Source of the DNA: Akkermansia sp.
GTDB taxonomy: Bacteria; Verrucomicrobiota; Verrucomicrobiia; Verrucomicrobiales; Akkermansiaceae
Reading direction: 5' to 3'
NCBI GenBank assembly: GCA_017472085.1
Contig: JAFUQZ010000062.1
Span: forward strand, 20,627-84,626
Length of the DNA stretch: 64,000 bases
Shown here: piece after piece, positions 24,390 to 32,890 of the stretch
Layout: each line of letters opens with the position of its first letter
Position numbering within the stretch: position 1 is the first letter of the stretch
The notes under the pieces: model-generated
Databases searched by the model: none
The model's input: only the letters and a program-made list of their open reading frames with translations
What the model was told of the DNA's origin: nothing
Translations under genes and position numbers: made by a program

Positions 24390-26237
24390 TCAGGCTTTGC
24401 GGCGGCGCAGGAAGCGGTTGGTGATGGCGTTGATTTCCGGCACGCGGAACAACAGACAGCCTATGCCGTATACCCCCGCCCCGGCGATGCCGCCTATTGC
24501 CATAGAGCCCAGCCGCTCAAGGAAGGTCCACGAGGTAAACCCGCCGAACAGGAAATATCTGGCAGCATAACATCCCGCGCCGAGCAGAAGCCCCGCACAA
24601 AGAATGCGAATCAGACCGGGCAACAGCACGCGACGGCAGGCCATCGTGCCCAGCAGGTGGCGCAGATAGAGGAAGTAAAACAGAAAATTGAGGGTTGTGA
24701 CAACGGACGTGGTCAGCGCCAGATATTGTACCGGCATGCGGAATACCATGACAAAGAGATAATTGAGCGTGACGGATATGGACGCCGCAAACAACGCCAG
24801 CCAGGCCGGAGCCCAGGGCTTTTCCAGCGCCAGGAATACCGGTTGCAGAACTTTCATTCCGGCATAGCTCAATAACCCCAACGAATAGGCTGAGAGAACA
24901 GAGCCGGTCAGCGCTGAGGCAGCTGCGTCAAAACGCCCCCGCTGGAAGAATACACTCACTATTTCCTCGCCCCAAAGGCTGAGGAAAATGGCTGACGGAA
25001 CGGCAAACAGCGCCACAAACCGGAGAGCTTTGGCGAGGTGTTCTGCAATCTCTCTGCCGGAATCGCCCGTTGTCAGCGTCATGCGGGAGACCGAGGGCAG
25101 CACAACCATGCCCATGGCCACACCGAAGAGCGCCACCGGAAGCTGCCAGAGATGGAAAGCGCCGGAGAGCGCGGTGACCGAGCCGGGTTGCAGGTAGAGA
25201 GCAAAAGAGGTGTTGATGAAAATGTTGGTCTGGGTGATGCCGGCGGCAATGACTCCCGGCAGCATCAACATCCATACCTTGCGGGAATGCTCATCTGTAA
25301 AGCACAGTCGTCCTGCTCGTCGGCTCAAACCAATATCCCATTGCGCGCGGAACCCTTTCTGCTTCAATTTCGGCAACTGTACCAGAACCTGGGCCAGACC
25401 GCCCAGTACGACAGCCCCGGCGAACCCATACAAGGCCTCCGGCCCGAATGCAGGGTCAATGACCCAACCGATGGCAACACCTGCACCCACAGTTGTGAGA
25501 TTGAAGGCCGCGCTGGCCAGATTCGGCAGACCGAATACGCCAAACACATTGAGTGCGCCCATGCAGAGCGCGGAAACGGAAGCCAGCAGGATGAACGGCC
25601 ATATCATGCGGCAGAGGTCAGTCGCCAGAGCCATGTAGCTGCGCGGGGCAACGGACAGGCCGTTTGTATCGCTCGCGGACGCGTGTACGGTCGCATCGTT
25701 GAGCTCTTTCTCCTCCCCCGGGCGGAGTTGCTCTGCGGTTTTCAGTCTGATGCAGCTCTGCGAATCAAGCCAGCCCGGGATGGACGGTGCCAGGAATACG
25801 GCTTCTTTCAGACCATCGGCATTCGTCCGCAATTCACGGAACGTGGTAGTTGCCACATTGCCCTGCTCCACAACGACTCGGGCGCTTTCCGGGTAGAGAG
25901 CCTGCATGAATGTGCCTGCCAGCAGAATACCGGCAGAGACAATAATCAGCATCAGCGATATCAGCTGGGAGCAGACGCGGTTAGCCAGTTTCCAGGCAGC
26001 AGCGGCGCCGTCCTGCTTCTCCACCTTGCTCATCACGCTGGTGAAGCTCTGGGAAAGCGCGCCCTCCGCAAACATGTCGCGCAGCATGTTGGGCACGCGG
26101 AATGCCGTCAGAAAGGCATCCAGCGCTCCCGTGGCGCCAAAGAGCGATGTAAACACCACCTCACGCAACAGGCCGGTGAAGCGACAGCAGAAGATAGCCG
26201 CCGTGGCTATCATGCTCTTCTTCTGCATGGACGACAT
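24390..26237 (-). CDS. murJ: Lipid II flippase MurJ with a long extra loop
   Basis: The 615-residue polytopic protein moves lipid II across the inner membrane for peptidoglycan synthesis. The N-terminus (FTGLLREVVFTSLFGATGALDAFLTAFRVPNMLRDMFAEGALSQSF) is a clear MurJ signature with the essential Arg and Asp positions. The family is usually 500-530 residues; about 80 extra residues lie between the third and fourth helices (after QALYPESA, up to SYMALATDL), on the periplasmic side by E. coli topology. Start ATG 26237 is 16 bases after the TPR gene's stop; the longer in-frame extension to 26387 would run back into that gene. It is the last gene of the hom-lysC-TPR-TPR-murJ operon. Confidence 0.92.
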   Translation of the reverse strand: MSSMQKKSMIATAAIFCCRFTGLLREVVFTSLFGATGALDAFLTAFRVPNMLRDMFAEGALSQSFTSVMSKVEKQDGAAAAWKLANRVCSQLISLMLIIVSAGILLAGTFMQALYPESARVVVEQGNVATTTFRELRTNADGLKEAVFLAPSIPGWLDSQSCIRLKTAEQLRPGEEKELNDATVHASASDTNGLSVAPRSYMALATDLCRMIWPFILLASVSALCMGALNVFGVFGLPNLASAAFNLTTVGAGVAIGWVIDPAFGPEALYGFAGAVVLGGLAQVLVQLPKLKQKGFRAQWDIGLSRRAGRLCFTDEHSRKVWMLMLPGVIAAGITQTNIFINTSFALYLQPGSVTALSGAFHLWQLPVALFGVAMGMVVLPSVSRMTLTTGDSGREIAEHLAKALRFVALFAVPSAIFLSLWGEEIVSVFFQRGRFDAAASALTGSVLSAYSLGLLSYAGMKVLQPVFLALEKPWAPAWLALFAASISVTLNYLFVMVFRMPVQYLALTTSVVTTLNFLFYFLYLRHLLGTMACRRVLLPGLIRILCAGLLLGAGCYAARYFLFGGFTSWTFLERLGSMAIGGIAGAGVYGIGCLLFRVPEINAITNRFLRRRKA

Positions 26238-26253
26238 AGGCGCAGCGGATGTA

Positions 26254-27885
26254 TCAGCGTTTCTTTTCCGGGATGCTCTCCTTGATGGAGCGGGCCAGGG
26301 CCTTGGCCGTGGTCTTGTCTCCCACCAACAGGCAGCTGCGGGCAAACTCGCGCACAATGCTCTTGTAAAGCGCCGGGGCAGCCTCATTCAACCTGGCTCT
26401 GTCCTCCTCCGACATCTGATCCACCTCACGCTTGAGGTCTCTCAGTTTGCGAATTGCCGTGGTGTCCAGCATCGCCTTGCGCTGCACCAGGGCTAAATCC
26501 AGGCGCGCCTGGAGCGCTTTTCCGTCAGATAATACGGGATGGGCGGCTGCAATCATACGCGTGGACTGCTCAATCCATTTGGCAGCATTCGTATAATCTT
26601 CTTTCCGGAGATACCATGCAGAGAGCTCGTTGATGATTTCGGCTTTGCGTTCATTGTCTGCCGGGGATGTCTTATCCTGCATCATGTTCCAGCACTGCAT
26701 GAGCAGTTCCATCTTTTCCTCACCCTCTGCGTGTTTTGCCATGAAAGTGATACAGCGCAGGATTTCCGAGTTGTCTTTCTCATGCTCCAGCAGGTAGCGG
26801 CAATCCTGCATGGCTTCTGCCACCGCACCGCGCGCCTCGTTGGCACGGGAGGCCAGCCGCCGCAACTTTACCTGCAACTCGGGCGTCATTTCGCCGTAGC
26901 CTTCGGCAAAGGCTGCTGCCAGAGAGAGAGCCTGAGCGCAGCCTGCATAGTCCTGCAGGCGATAGCGGATTTCTCCCAGAAGGGTATAACAGACAGGGAG
27001 CCGGTGCTCCTTGTCCGGGTACTCCAGCATGGAATCACGGCAGCGCAACAGCTTTTCCTCTATCTCCTTGAGAGAATTCATCGGAATGTTGGGATTATCC
27101 CGCAGAGCGTTGGAAACCTCCTTGAGCATCAGCTGTGATGTAGCCGGACAGAGCGGCCATTTGGCCTGCTCCAGGATGTTCCGCACATTTTGCAGTACCG
27201 GCTCGGGCACGCCGCATATATTCGCACGTTTCATCTGCAAATCGGCGGCTTCTGTGGCAAGAGACGGCTCGGAAAGTCGCACCATGATGGCCGGAGCATC
27301 CAGACGGGTGATGGCATGCACGGCATCATCGTTGCGTTTCATGCGGATGCAGGTGTCGGCATAGCGGCGGATAGAGCGCAGCAGCAGTCTGGTCTGATCC
27401 GGTGCATTCATGAGCTTGTTCTGCAGCTGGCCGTCCAGCCGCAGTTGCAGGTCGTAATCCTCATGTTCCAACGCGGCCTGGGCCAGCCTGTCCAGGCCTT
27501 CCACGGGAGCGAGCGATTCCACCTCCGGCAGAATGCGGACAGCCTCTTCCCATTGACCTTTATCCACCAGCCGCGACATCAGAAACCAACGGAACTGTCG
27601 CCGTGTGTCCACATTTTCAATCCATCCGAGGCGGGTTGCAGAGTTTTCCGCCAGTTCCAGCAGTCGGGCCTTGTCGCCGGATAAATCACCCAGCAGGCGG
27701 TTGAGATTATCATTGGCTTCCTTATTGCTGTGAACAGTGATGGTCTGTCCCTTGAAATAGCGGAGAATGTCTTCCCCTTTGTAAAAGAGACCGCCGATGG
27801 CAAGAGCTGCCACCGTAATGCCGATGGCAACGGCCGGCAGGGTGTGATTGCCCTGTTTGCGGTTTTTGCGATAGCGTCGTTGCAT
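26254..27885 (-). CDS. Membrane-anchored TPR-like protein 2
   Basis: This 543-residue protein has a short basic cytoplasmic start (MQRRYRKNRKQG), one transmembrane helix (about residues 15-35) and a long helical region with TPR-like hairpins, for example AVRILPEVESLAPVEGLDRLAQAALEHEDYDL and QDYAGCAQALSLAAAFAEGYGE. The bulk should be periplasmic. It resembles the upstream 539-residue gene in layout (N-terminal anchor, then TPRs), so the two are probably distant paralogues. TPR arrays are protein-protein scaffolds. Its position just before murJ suggests an envelope-assembly role, which is only inference. Confidence 0.75.
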   Translation of the reverse strand: MQRRYRKNRKQGNHTLPAVAIGITVAALAIGGLFYKGEDILRYFKGQTITVHSNKEANDNLNRLLGDLSGDKARLLELAENSATRLGWIENVDTRRQFRWFLMSRLVDKGQWEEAVRILPEVESLAPVEGLDRLAQAALEHEDYDLQLRLDGQLQNKLMNAPDQTRLLLRSIRRYADTCIRMKRNDDAVHAITRLDAPAIMVRLSEPSLATEAADLQMKRANICGVPEPVLQNVRNILEQAKWPLCPATSQLMLKEVSNALRDNPNIPMNSLKEIEEKLLRCRDSMLEYPDKEHRLPVCYTLLGEIRYRLQDYAGCAQALSLAAAFAEGYGEMTPELQVKLRRLASRANEARGAVAEAMQDCRYLLEHEKDNSEILRCITFMAKHAEGEEKMELLMQCWNMMQDKTSPADNERKAEIINELSAWYLRKEDYTNAAKWIEQSTRMIAAAHPVLSDGKALQARLDLALVQRKAMLDTTAIRKLRDLKREVDQMSEEDRARLNEAAPALYKSIVREFARSCLLVGDKTTAKALARSIKESIPEKKR

Positions 27886-27909
27886 GAAGTGATACGTTGT
27901 AGAAGGTGA

Positions 27910-29529
27910 TTAAGAAGAAAAATCGGCAGTAAAGTCCGGGTCGGTCTGATGGAGTCTGCTCCTGCAATCCTGCATGCGCCGGGTGGCTTCTTCCCTCTGC
28001 TCCGGCTTATCTGCCAGCAAAGGTAATACTTTTTCCCATGCAGCAAGCGCGGCTTCCCATTTCTCCGCGCGGAACAGAGCGTGAGCGTGGCCGAGGAGTG
28101 CCATGCGTCGGTTTTCGGCAACTTCCGGGGCATCTCCCTGCAACCATTCCGCCGCTTTGGCAAACAATTCAGCCGCCTGTTCCGGCATATTGACCGCATC
28201 GCGGGCGTGAGCATGCAGCAGAGCCAACCGCCCCAATGACGCGGTATCGGATGCAAAATGCTTCAATCGCAGCTGCAAGCAGTCGGAAAAGTGGCGGGAG
28301 GCATCTTCGCCCCGCTGATTATCCAGATAACAGCGCCCGACACCCTCCTGGGCCTGAACGGCCACAGCAGGCAGCGGTGCATTGTTCAGCGCACGGGAAA
28401 AACACTCCAGAGCAGTCTGCCTGTCATCCTGCAGAAAAGCCAGCCAGCCTTTCTGCACAAAGAGACAGTTCCAGAAAGGCTCATCAGCGGCCACCCGCCC
28501 GGTTGCTGCGCCTTCTGCCCTGTTCAGCAGCGCCAGAGCAGCAGCGGAATCTCCTTTGTTCTGGGCCAGTGTTGCCAGATGACGGAGGGCCAGCAGGCGG
28601 CAGAGGGTGTCCTGTAGGGAAAGTCCCAGGCGGGCTTCTCCCTGCAACAGTATTTGTTCTGCCTGTTCGGGGTGGCCGGTTTCCATGGAGGCAAGCCCGA
28701 AACAAACCATAGCCGCAGGCGGCACATTCCCGGTATCTCCGGGCAGGAGTTTCAGAAGGGATGCAAAGCATTTGCCGGCCTCCTCATCACGTCCCAGGAG
28801 GCGGAGTCTCTCCCCCTCATGGGCCAGAATCATGGCACGCACCGTCAGGGACTCATCACCCAGCACTTCAGCCTCGCGCAGCAGGGCATTCAGCTCGCCG
28901 TTCACCTTCTCACCGGCAGCCCCGGCGCTCAGACAAACGGCTGCCACCCCTTCAAGCGCCTGTGCATATTCGCGGGGCAGCGAACACATCTTCGCCATGT
29001 CGGCTGTTTTGCGATACCATTGTTTGGCTTCGCCGGGCTCTCCGGCATTGAGAAGGCTTTCGGCGACAGTGCCGGAGCGACGGCACCAAATCGGTTCCGT
29101 CGGCACATCTCCGAAGAGCTTTTGTAAGAGCGGTATGGCTTTCTCCGTGTGTTTCCGCTGCAACAGGACACACCCCAGCATCCATTCAGCCTCCTTTCGA
29201 ACCACGGAATCGTTTATCCAGGCAAAGGACTTCTCTGTGTCCTCTGCCAGTCGCAACAACTGTGTATCGTCGGCTGATGCAGATTGCAACAAATGAGCAA
29301 TCCCCTGCACCGCAGCCGCATTGATGGCAGACTCCACCTGTCCGGATGAGATGCCGGACTCATAGCCCTGGCGATATCCGAGGGCGTATGTGGCATAGCC
29401 GGACCCCAGAACCAGCATGGCAGCCAGTCCCAGCCCCACGTATTTGACGAAAGGACGGTACTCCAGCTCCACATCCTCTTCCTCAATGTCAGAAGCGGGA
29501 GCTTGTGCAGGCTTTTGTGCGTCGCTCAT
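27910..29529 (-). CDS. Membrane-anchored TPR-like protein 1
   Basis: The 539-residue protein has an acidic N-terminus (DIEEEDVELEYRPF), one transmembrane helix (about residues 31-50) and a series of TPR-like helical repeats, with typical spacing in NAGEPGEAKQWYRKTADMA, LLGRDEEAGKCFASLLKLLPGD and FLQDDRQTALECFSRALNNAP. It has no enzyme motif. It lies 11 bases after lysC and 24 bases before the second TPR gene, so it belongs to the amino-acid/murJ operon. The partner is unknown. Confidence 0.75.
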   Translation of the reverse strand: MSDAQKPAQAPASDIEEEDVELEYRPFVKYVGLGLAAMLVLGSGYATYALGYRQGYESGISSGQVESAINAAAVQGIAHLLQSASADDTQLLRLAEDTEKSFAWINDSVVRKEAEWMLGCVLLQRKHTEKAIPLLQKLFGDVPTEPIWCRRSGTVAESLLNAGEPGEAKQWYRKTADMAKMCSLPREYAQALEGVAAVCLSAGAAGEKVNGELNALLREAEVLGDESLTVRAMILAHEGERLRLLGRDEEAGKCFASLLKLLPGDTGNVPPAAMVCFGLASMETGHPEQAEQILLQGEARLGLSLQDTLCRLLALRHLATLAQNKGDSAAALALLNRAEGAATGRVAADEPFWNCLFVQKGWLAFLQDDRQTALECFSRALNNAPLPAVAVQAQEGVGRCYLDNQRGEDASRHFSDCLQLRLKHFASDTASLGRLALLHAHARDAVNMPEQAAELFAKAAEWLQGDAPEVAENRRMALLGHAHALFRAEKWEAALAAWEKVLPLLADKPEQREEATRRMQDCRSRLHQTDPDFTADFSS

Positions 29530-29540
29530 CTATGCCAGCT

Positions 29541-30770
29541 TCAGGCGTTCACCTGGTCCAGATTGAATGCGGAGTGCACCACTCGGGCGGCCTGTTCGAT
29601 ATCGCCCGCTTCCACCGTGGTGGAAATGCGGATTTCCGATGTGGCAATCATGCCCGTGGCGATACCGGCATCTGCCAGAGCGCGGAACATCGTGGCGGCC
29701 ACACCGGCGTTGGACCGCATACCCACACCCACCACGGTCAGCTTGGCCAGACCTGCTTCCGTCTCCAGACGAGCCTTGGCCCCCAGCTGCGGCAGCACTT
29801 TCTTGAGCGCCGCCTGGGCAGAACCGAGGTCGTTCATGTTCATGGTGAATGACTGACGGGCCACGCCGTCATTGGCGGTGTTGGCCACAATCATATCGAT
29901 ATTGACCTCCGCCTCAGCCAGAGCGGCCAGAATGATGGAAGTATATGCCACGGGGGCGGTGATGCCCGAGACAGTGACGCGGGCCTGGTTGCGTTCGATG
30001 GAGACGCCGCGCACGGCGATGGACTCCATAGCAGAATTTTCTTCTTGCACGATAGTACCGGGGTTATTGTTCATGGAATTGCGAACTTCGAACACGACGC
30101 CGAATTTCTTGGCGAACTCGACAGAACGTGCCTGCATCACTTTGGAACCGCTGGAAGCCATTTCCAGCATTTCCTCATAGGAAAGTACGGAGATTTTGCG
30201 GGCTTCTTTCACCACTCGCGGGTCACAGGTGTAGACGCCGTCCACATCTGTGTAAATCTGGCAAAGATCGGCCTTGACCGCAGCGGCCATGGCTATGGCC
30301 GACAGGTCGGAGCCGCCGCGTCCGAGGGTGAAGATTGTGCCGTCGTCCTTGTTCACGCCCTGGAAACCGGCGCAGACAACGATATAGTCATCATTGAGCG
30401 CCTGAATGACGCTCTTGGGGTCGATGTTGGCGATGCGTCCGCGGGTATGTGAGCCGTAGGCATGAACCCCGGCCTGATGCGCGGTGAAACTTCTGGCCTT
30501 GTAGCCCATATCCGTGATAGCCATGCACAGCAGAGCAATCGACTGCTGCTCACCGGTGGCCAGCAGCATGTCCAGCTCGCGCTCCGGGGGATTGTCCATC
30601 ACCTGTTTTGCCAGGCCGATGAGTTTATCGGTCACGCCGCTCATGGCAGAGATGACGGCCATCACCTGATTGCCGGCGTTTTTGGTTTCAATCAGTCTGC
30701 GGGCGACATTACGGATGCGGTCGATGGTGCCGACGGAAGAACCGCCGTATTTCTGTACTATCAGGGCCAT
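29541..30770 (-). CDS. lysC: Aspartate kinase
   Basis: This 409-residue enzyme phosphorylates aspartate, the first step to lysine, threonine, methionine and diaminopimelate. It has the family start LIVQKYGGSSVG, the FQGVNKDDGTIFTLGRGGSDLSA motif and IYTDVDGVYTCDPR. The C-terminal third holds two ACT domains (VRGVSIERNQARVTVSG and KLTVVGVGMRSNAGVAATMF) for feedback control. Length matches the monofunctional class. It is 5 bases downstream of hom. Confidence 0.96.
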   Translation of the reverse strand: MALIVQKYGGSSVGTIDRIRNVARRLIETKNAGNQVMAVISAMSGVTDKLIGLAKQVMDNPPERELDMLLATGEQQSIALLCMAITDMGYKARSFTAHQAGVHAYGSHTRGRIANIDPKSVIQALNDDYIVVCAGFQGVNKDDGTIFTLGRGGSDLSAIAMAAAVKADLCQIYTDVDGVYTCDPRVVKEARKISVLSYEEMLEMASSGSKVMQARSVEFAKKFGVVFEVRNSMNNNPGTIVQEENSAMESIAVRGVSIERNQARVTVSGITAPVAYTSIILAALAEAEVNIDMIVANTANDGVARQSFTMNMNDLGSAQAALKKVLPQLGAKARLETEAGLAKLTVVGVGMRSNAGVAATMFRALADAGIATGMIATSEIRISTTVEAGDIEQAARVVHSAFNLDQVNA

Positions 30771-30775
30771 GGTCG

Positions 30776-32095
30776 TCAGTTATTGGTAAAGGTTTCAATG
30801 CGGAATACAGCCGGGTGCCGTTCGATGTACTCATGCTTGCGCAGCGCTTTGAGCGCCTTGCGGAGTCTTCCCCACGGGCAGGAATGCAGGATGAATACCA
30901 GATTGTTGCGCGGCATGCCGTCTACCATATCGTGGGGCGTGGAGGAGGTGGCAGAGATGCCGATATCCAGCTTGGCCAGTTCGCTGGCAATCGCGGCAAT
31001 CACACCGGGTCGGTCCTGCACCAGGAAACGCACATAGTACGGGGTCTCCGTCTCCTCCTGAGGCATGACTGCCATCTTCTTGGTATAGGGAAGGAAACCT
31101 GTGTGATACTCCGGGTGGCGGCACTCGCGCATGGCCAGCACCACATCGCCTATAACGGCACTGGCAGTCGGATTCTTCCCTGCTCCGCGACCGTAGAAAA
31201 CGGTTTCACCCACAATATCGCCCTTCACCGCTATGGCGTTGAACACTCCGTCCACCTTTGACAGCAGGTGGCTCTGCGGCACAAAGCTGGGCTGTACTCG
31301 CAGTTCCAGTCGGTCGCCTTCCTTGTGGTGCTTGATGACAACCAGCAGCTTGATGGTGTAGCCCAGGCGCTCGGCAAAAGCAAAATCGGTGCTGGTCACG
31401 CGCTCAATGCCATACACGGAAATCTTATCCGGCGCCAGCGGCGTGCCGTAGGCCAGCATCGCCAGAATCAGCGCTTTGTGCGCAGCATCCCAGCCGTTGA
31501 TGTCCAGGGTCGGGTCGGCCTCGGCATAGCCTTTTGCCTGAGCGGCAGCCAGCGCATCCGCGTAGGAAACGCCGCCCTTTTCCATAGAGGAAAGGATGTA
31601 ATTACTCGTACCGTTGATGATACCGGTAATACTTTCTACATTATTGCAGATGAGCGAGTTCTGCAAGCTCTGAATGATGGGTATGCCACCGCCGCAGGAA
31701 GCCTCGAAATACAACGGCACCCCCTTCTCCAGAGAAATGCGGAACAACTCGCTGCCGTACTCGGCCAGCAGAGCCTTATTACCTGTCACCACCGGCTTGC
31801 CGGCCTTCAGAGCAGCTTTCACCAGCTCATAGGCAACCTTGGTCCCGCCTATCAGCTCAATGATAATGTCAATTTCCGGGTCGTTTACCAATTCCTGCCA
31901 GTCTTCCGTCAGCAGCTCGGGGGCCACTTCCACCTCTCGGGGACGGGACAAGTCACGCACGGCTATCTTTCTGACGTTATATGCCATCTGCACACGAGCC
32001 TCAAGCAAATCATGATTCCGGCACAGCGTTTCATACACACCTGTACCCACTGTGCCAAGGCCTGCAAGCCCTATCTGCAACGTCTGTCTGGTCAT
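30776..32095 (-). CDS. hom: Homoserine dehydrogenase with C-terminal ACT domain
   Basis: The 439-residue enzyme reduces aspartate semialdehyde to homoserine. It has the NAD(P)-binding LAGLGTVGTGVYE, GKPVVTGNKALLAEYG with the catalytic Lys region, ASCGGGIPIIQSL and GIINGTSNYIL, and YADALAAAQAKGYAEADPTLDINGWDAAHK. The last about 80 residues form an ACT domain (YYVRFLVQDRPGVIAAIASELA), the threonine-sensing part. It is the first gene of the five-gene minus operon and has a good promoter. Confidence 0.96.
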   Translation of the reverse strand: MTRQTLQIGLAGLGTVGTGVYETLCRNHDLLEARVQMAYNVRKIAVRDLSRPREVEVAPELLTEDWQELVNDPEIDIIIELIGGTKVAYELVKAALKAGKPVVTGNKALLAEYGSELFRISLEKGVPLYFEASCGGGIPIIQSLQNSLICNNVESITGIINGTSNYILSSMEKGGVSYADALAAAQAKGYAEADPTLDINGWDAAHKALILAMLAYGTPLAPDKISVYGIERVTSTDFAFAERLGYTIKLLVVIKHHKEGDRLELRVQPSFVPQSHLLSKVDGVFNAIAVKGDIVGETVFYGRGAGKNPTASAVIGDVVLAMRECRHPEYHTGFLPYTKKMAVMPQEETETPYYVRFLVQDRPGVIAAIASELAKLDIGISATSSTPHDMVDGMPRNNLVFILHSCPWGRLRKALKALRKHEYIERHPAVFRIETFTNN

Positions 32096-32106
32096 GAGCG
32101 GGCAGA

Positions 32107-32135
32107 ATTGTACACCGAATCAACATCTAACTCAA
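32107..32135 (-). promoter_or_regulatory. Promoter of the hom-lysC-TPR-murJ operon
   Basis: On the minus strand: TTGAGT (32135-32130), 17 bp, TACAAT (32112-32107), 11 bases to the hom ATG at 32095. Confidence 0.7.
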
Positions 32136-32221
32136 GCCTATATTCCGTCTGTCAGCCATTTTCCTACCGGGAGGATAAGGTACCGCCGTCCCGGGAAGAA
32201 ACTACGTCAGATTTCGCAGAA

Positions 32222-32677
32222 TCAGGGCTCCAGATACAGCTTGAAATAGATTTTCCTTGCTGAGGGAGAAAATAAAACTACTCCACGCCGCTTCGTTTTC
32301 AAGATGAGCGATTTATAATCATCGCACATGACCCGGTCTTCCACCTTCGCTCCGCGGTAAGTTGCATATGTCTGAGGCGTTGCAGGCTCACCCCGCTGAG
32401 GCAGTTCCCCGGAAATAAGAGTAAAGCTTCCTTCCACACAATATTCTGCATCCTGTCGTGGTATGCTCCGGGAATGAAGGGCATCTTCATGGGTCAGCAC
32501 ATCGTAAACCTGCAGCGAAACGTCGGAAATATCCGATTCTGCAACCCGAAAAAGTCTGCAAATCGTCTCTTTCTGCCGAGCATCCTCCTCAATCGCAAAA
32601 AATACAGACACTGCAGCAATCACAAATGCTATCACGATGAATATAAGCTTCTTCATTTTGCGCAGAGTGGACTTCAT
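32222..32677 (-). CDS. Small single-pass membrane protein, unknown
   Basis: The 151-residue protein has one N-terminal hydrophobic helix (MKKLIFIVIAFVIAAVSVFFA) after a basic start, probably a membrane anchor or uncleaved signal. The outer part is a mixed beta-like domain with two cysteines (ETICRLF and EYCVEGSF). I recognise no domain. ATG 32677 is used; ATG 32656 is equally possible and would give a more typical signal start. It lies between hom and the ankyrin gene as a lone gene. Confidence 0.55.
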   Translation of the reverse strand: MKSTLRKMKKLIFIVIAFVIAAVSVFFAIEEDARQKETICRLFRVAESDISDVSLQVYDVLTHEDALHSRSIPRQDAEYCVEGSFTLISGELPQRGEPATPQTYATYRGAKVEDRVMCDDYKSLILKTKRRGVVLFSPSARKIYFKLYLEP

Positions 32678-32822
32678 GGTATATCAACGGCACAGAAAGT
32701 CAAGATTTATCACTATTATTCATCTCTCTGCAACCTGTTTTCCCGGCGAACGAGCATCCCTCCTGTCTGACTTCGTTGAGGAAAATAACAACCTGTACCG
32801 GAGAATCAGGAAAGAAGAGTAA

Positions 32823-32842
32823 TTGTAACAAATGTGTTACAA
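32823..32842 (+). promoter_or_regulatory. Perfect 8-bp inverted repeat, candidate operator
   Basis: TTGTAACA (32823-32830), a 4-base spacer, TGTTACAA (32835-32842). It sits 12 bases upstream of the -35 box of the ankyrin gene, at a typical activator or repressor site position. The rest of 32678-32822 shows nothing clear. Confidence 0.5.
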
Positions 32843-32854
32843 GCAACTTTCGGC

Positions 32855-32883
32855 TTGTTTCATCACCCGTGTTGTGGCAGTCT
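32855..32883 (+). promoter_or_regulatory. Promoter of the ankyrin gene
   Basis: TTGTTT (32855-32860), 17 bp, CAGTCT (32878-32883), 7 bases to ATG 32891. The -10 box is weak, but the spacing repeats the leaderless pattern of this window. Confidence 0.45.
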
Positions 32884-32890
32884 GGGCGCG

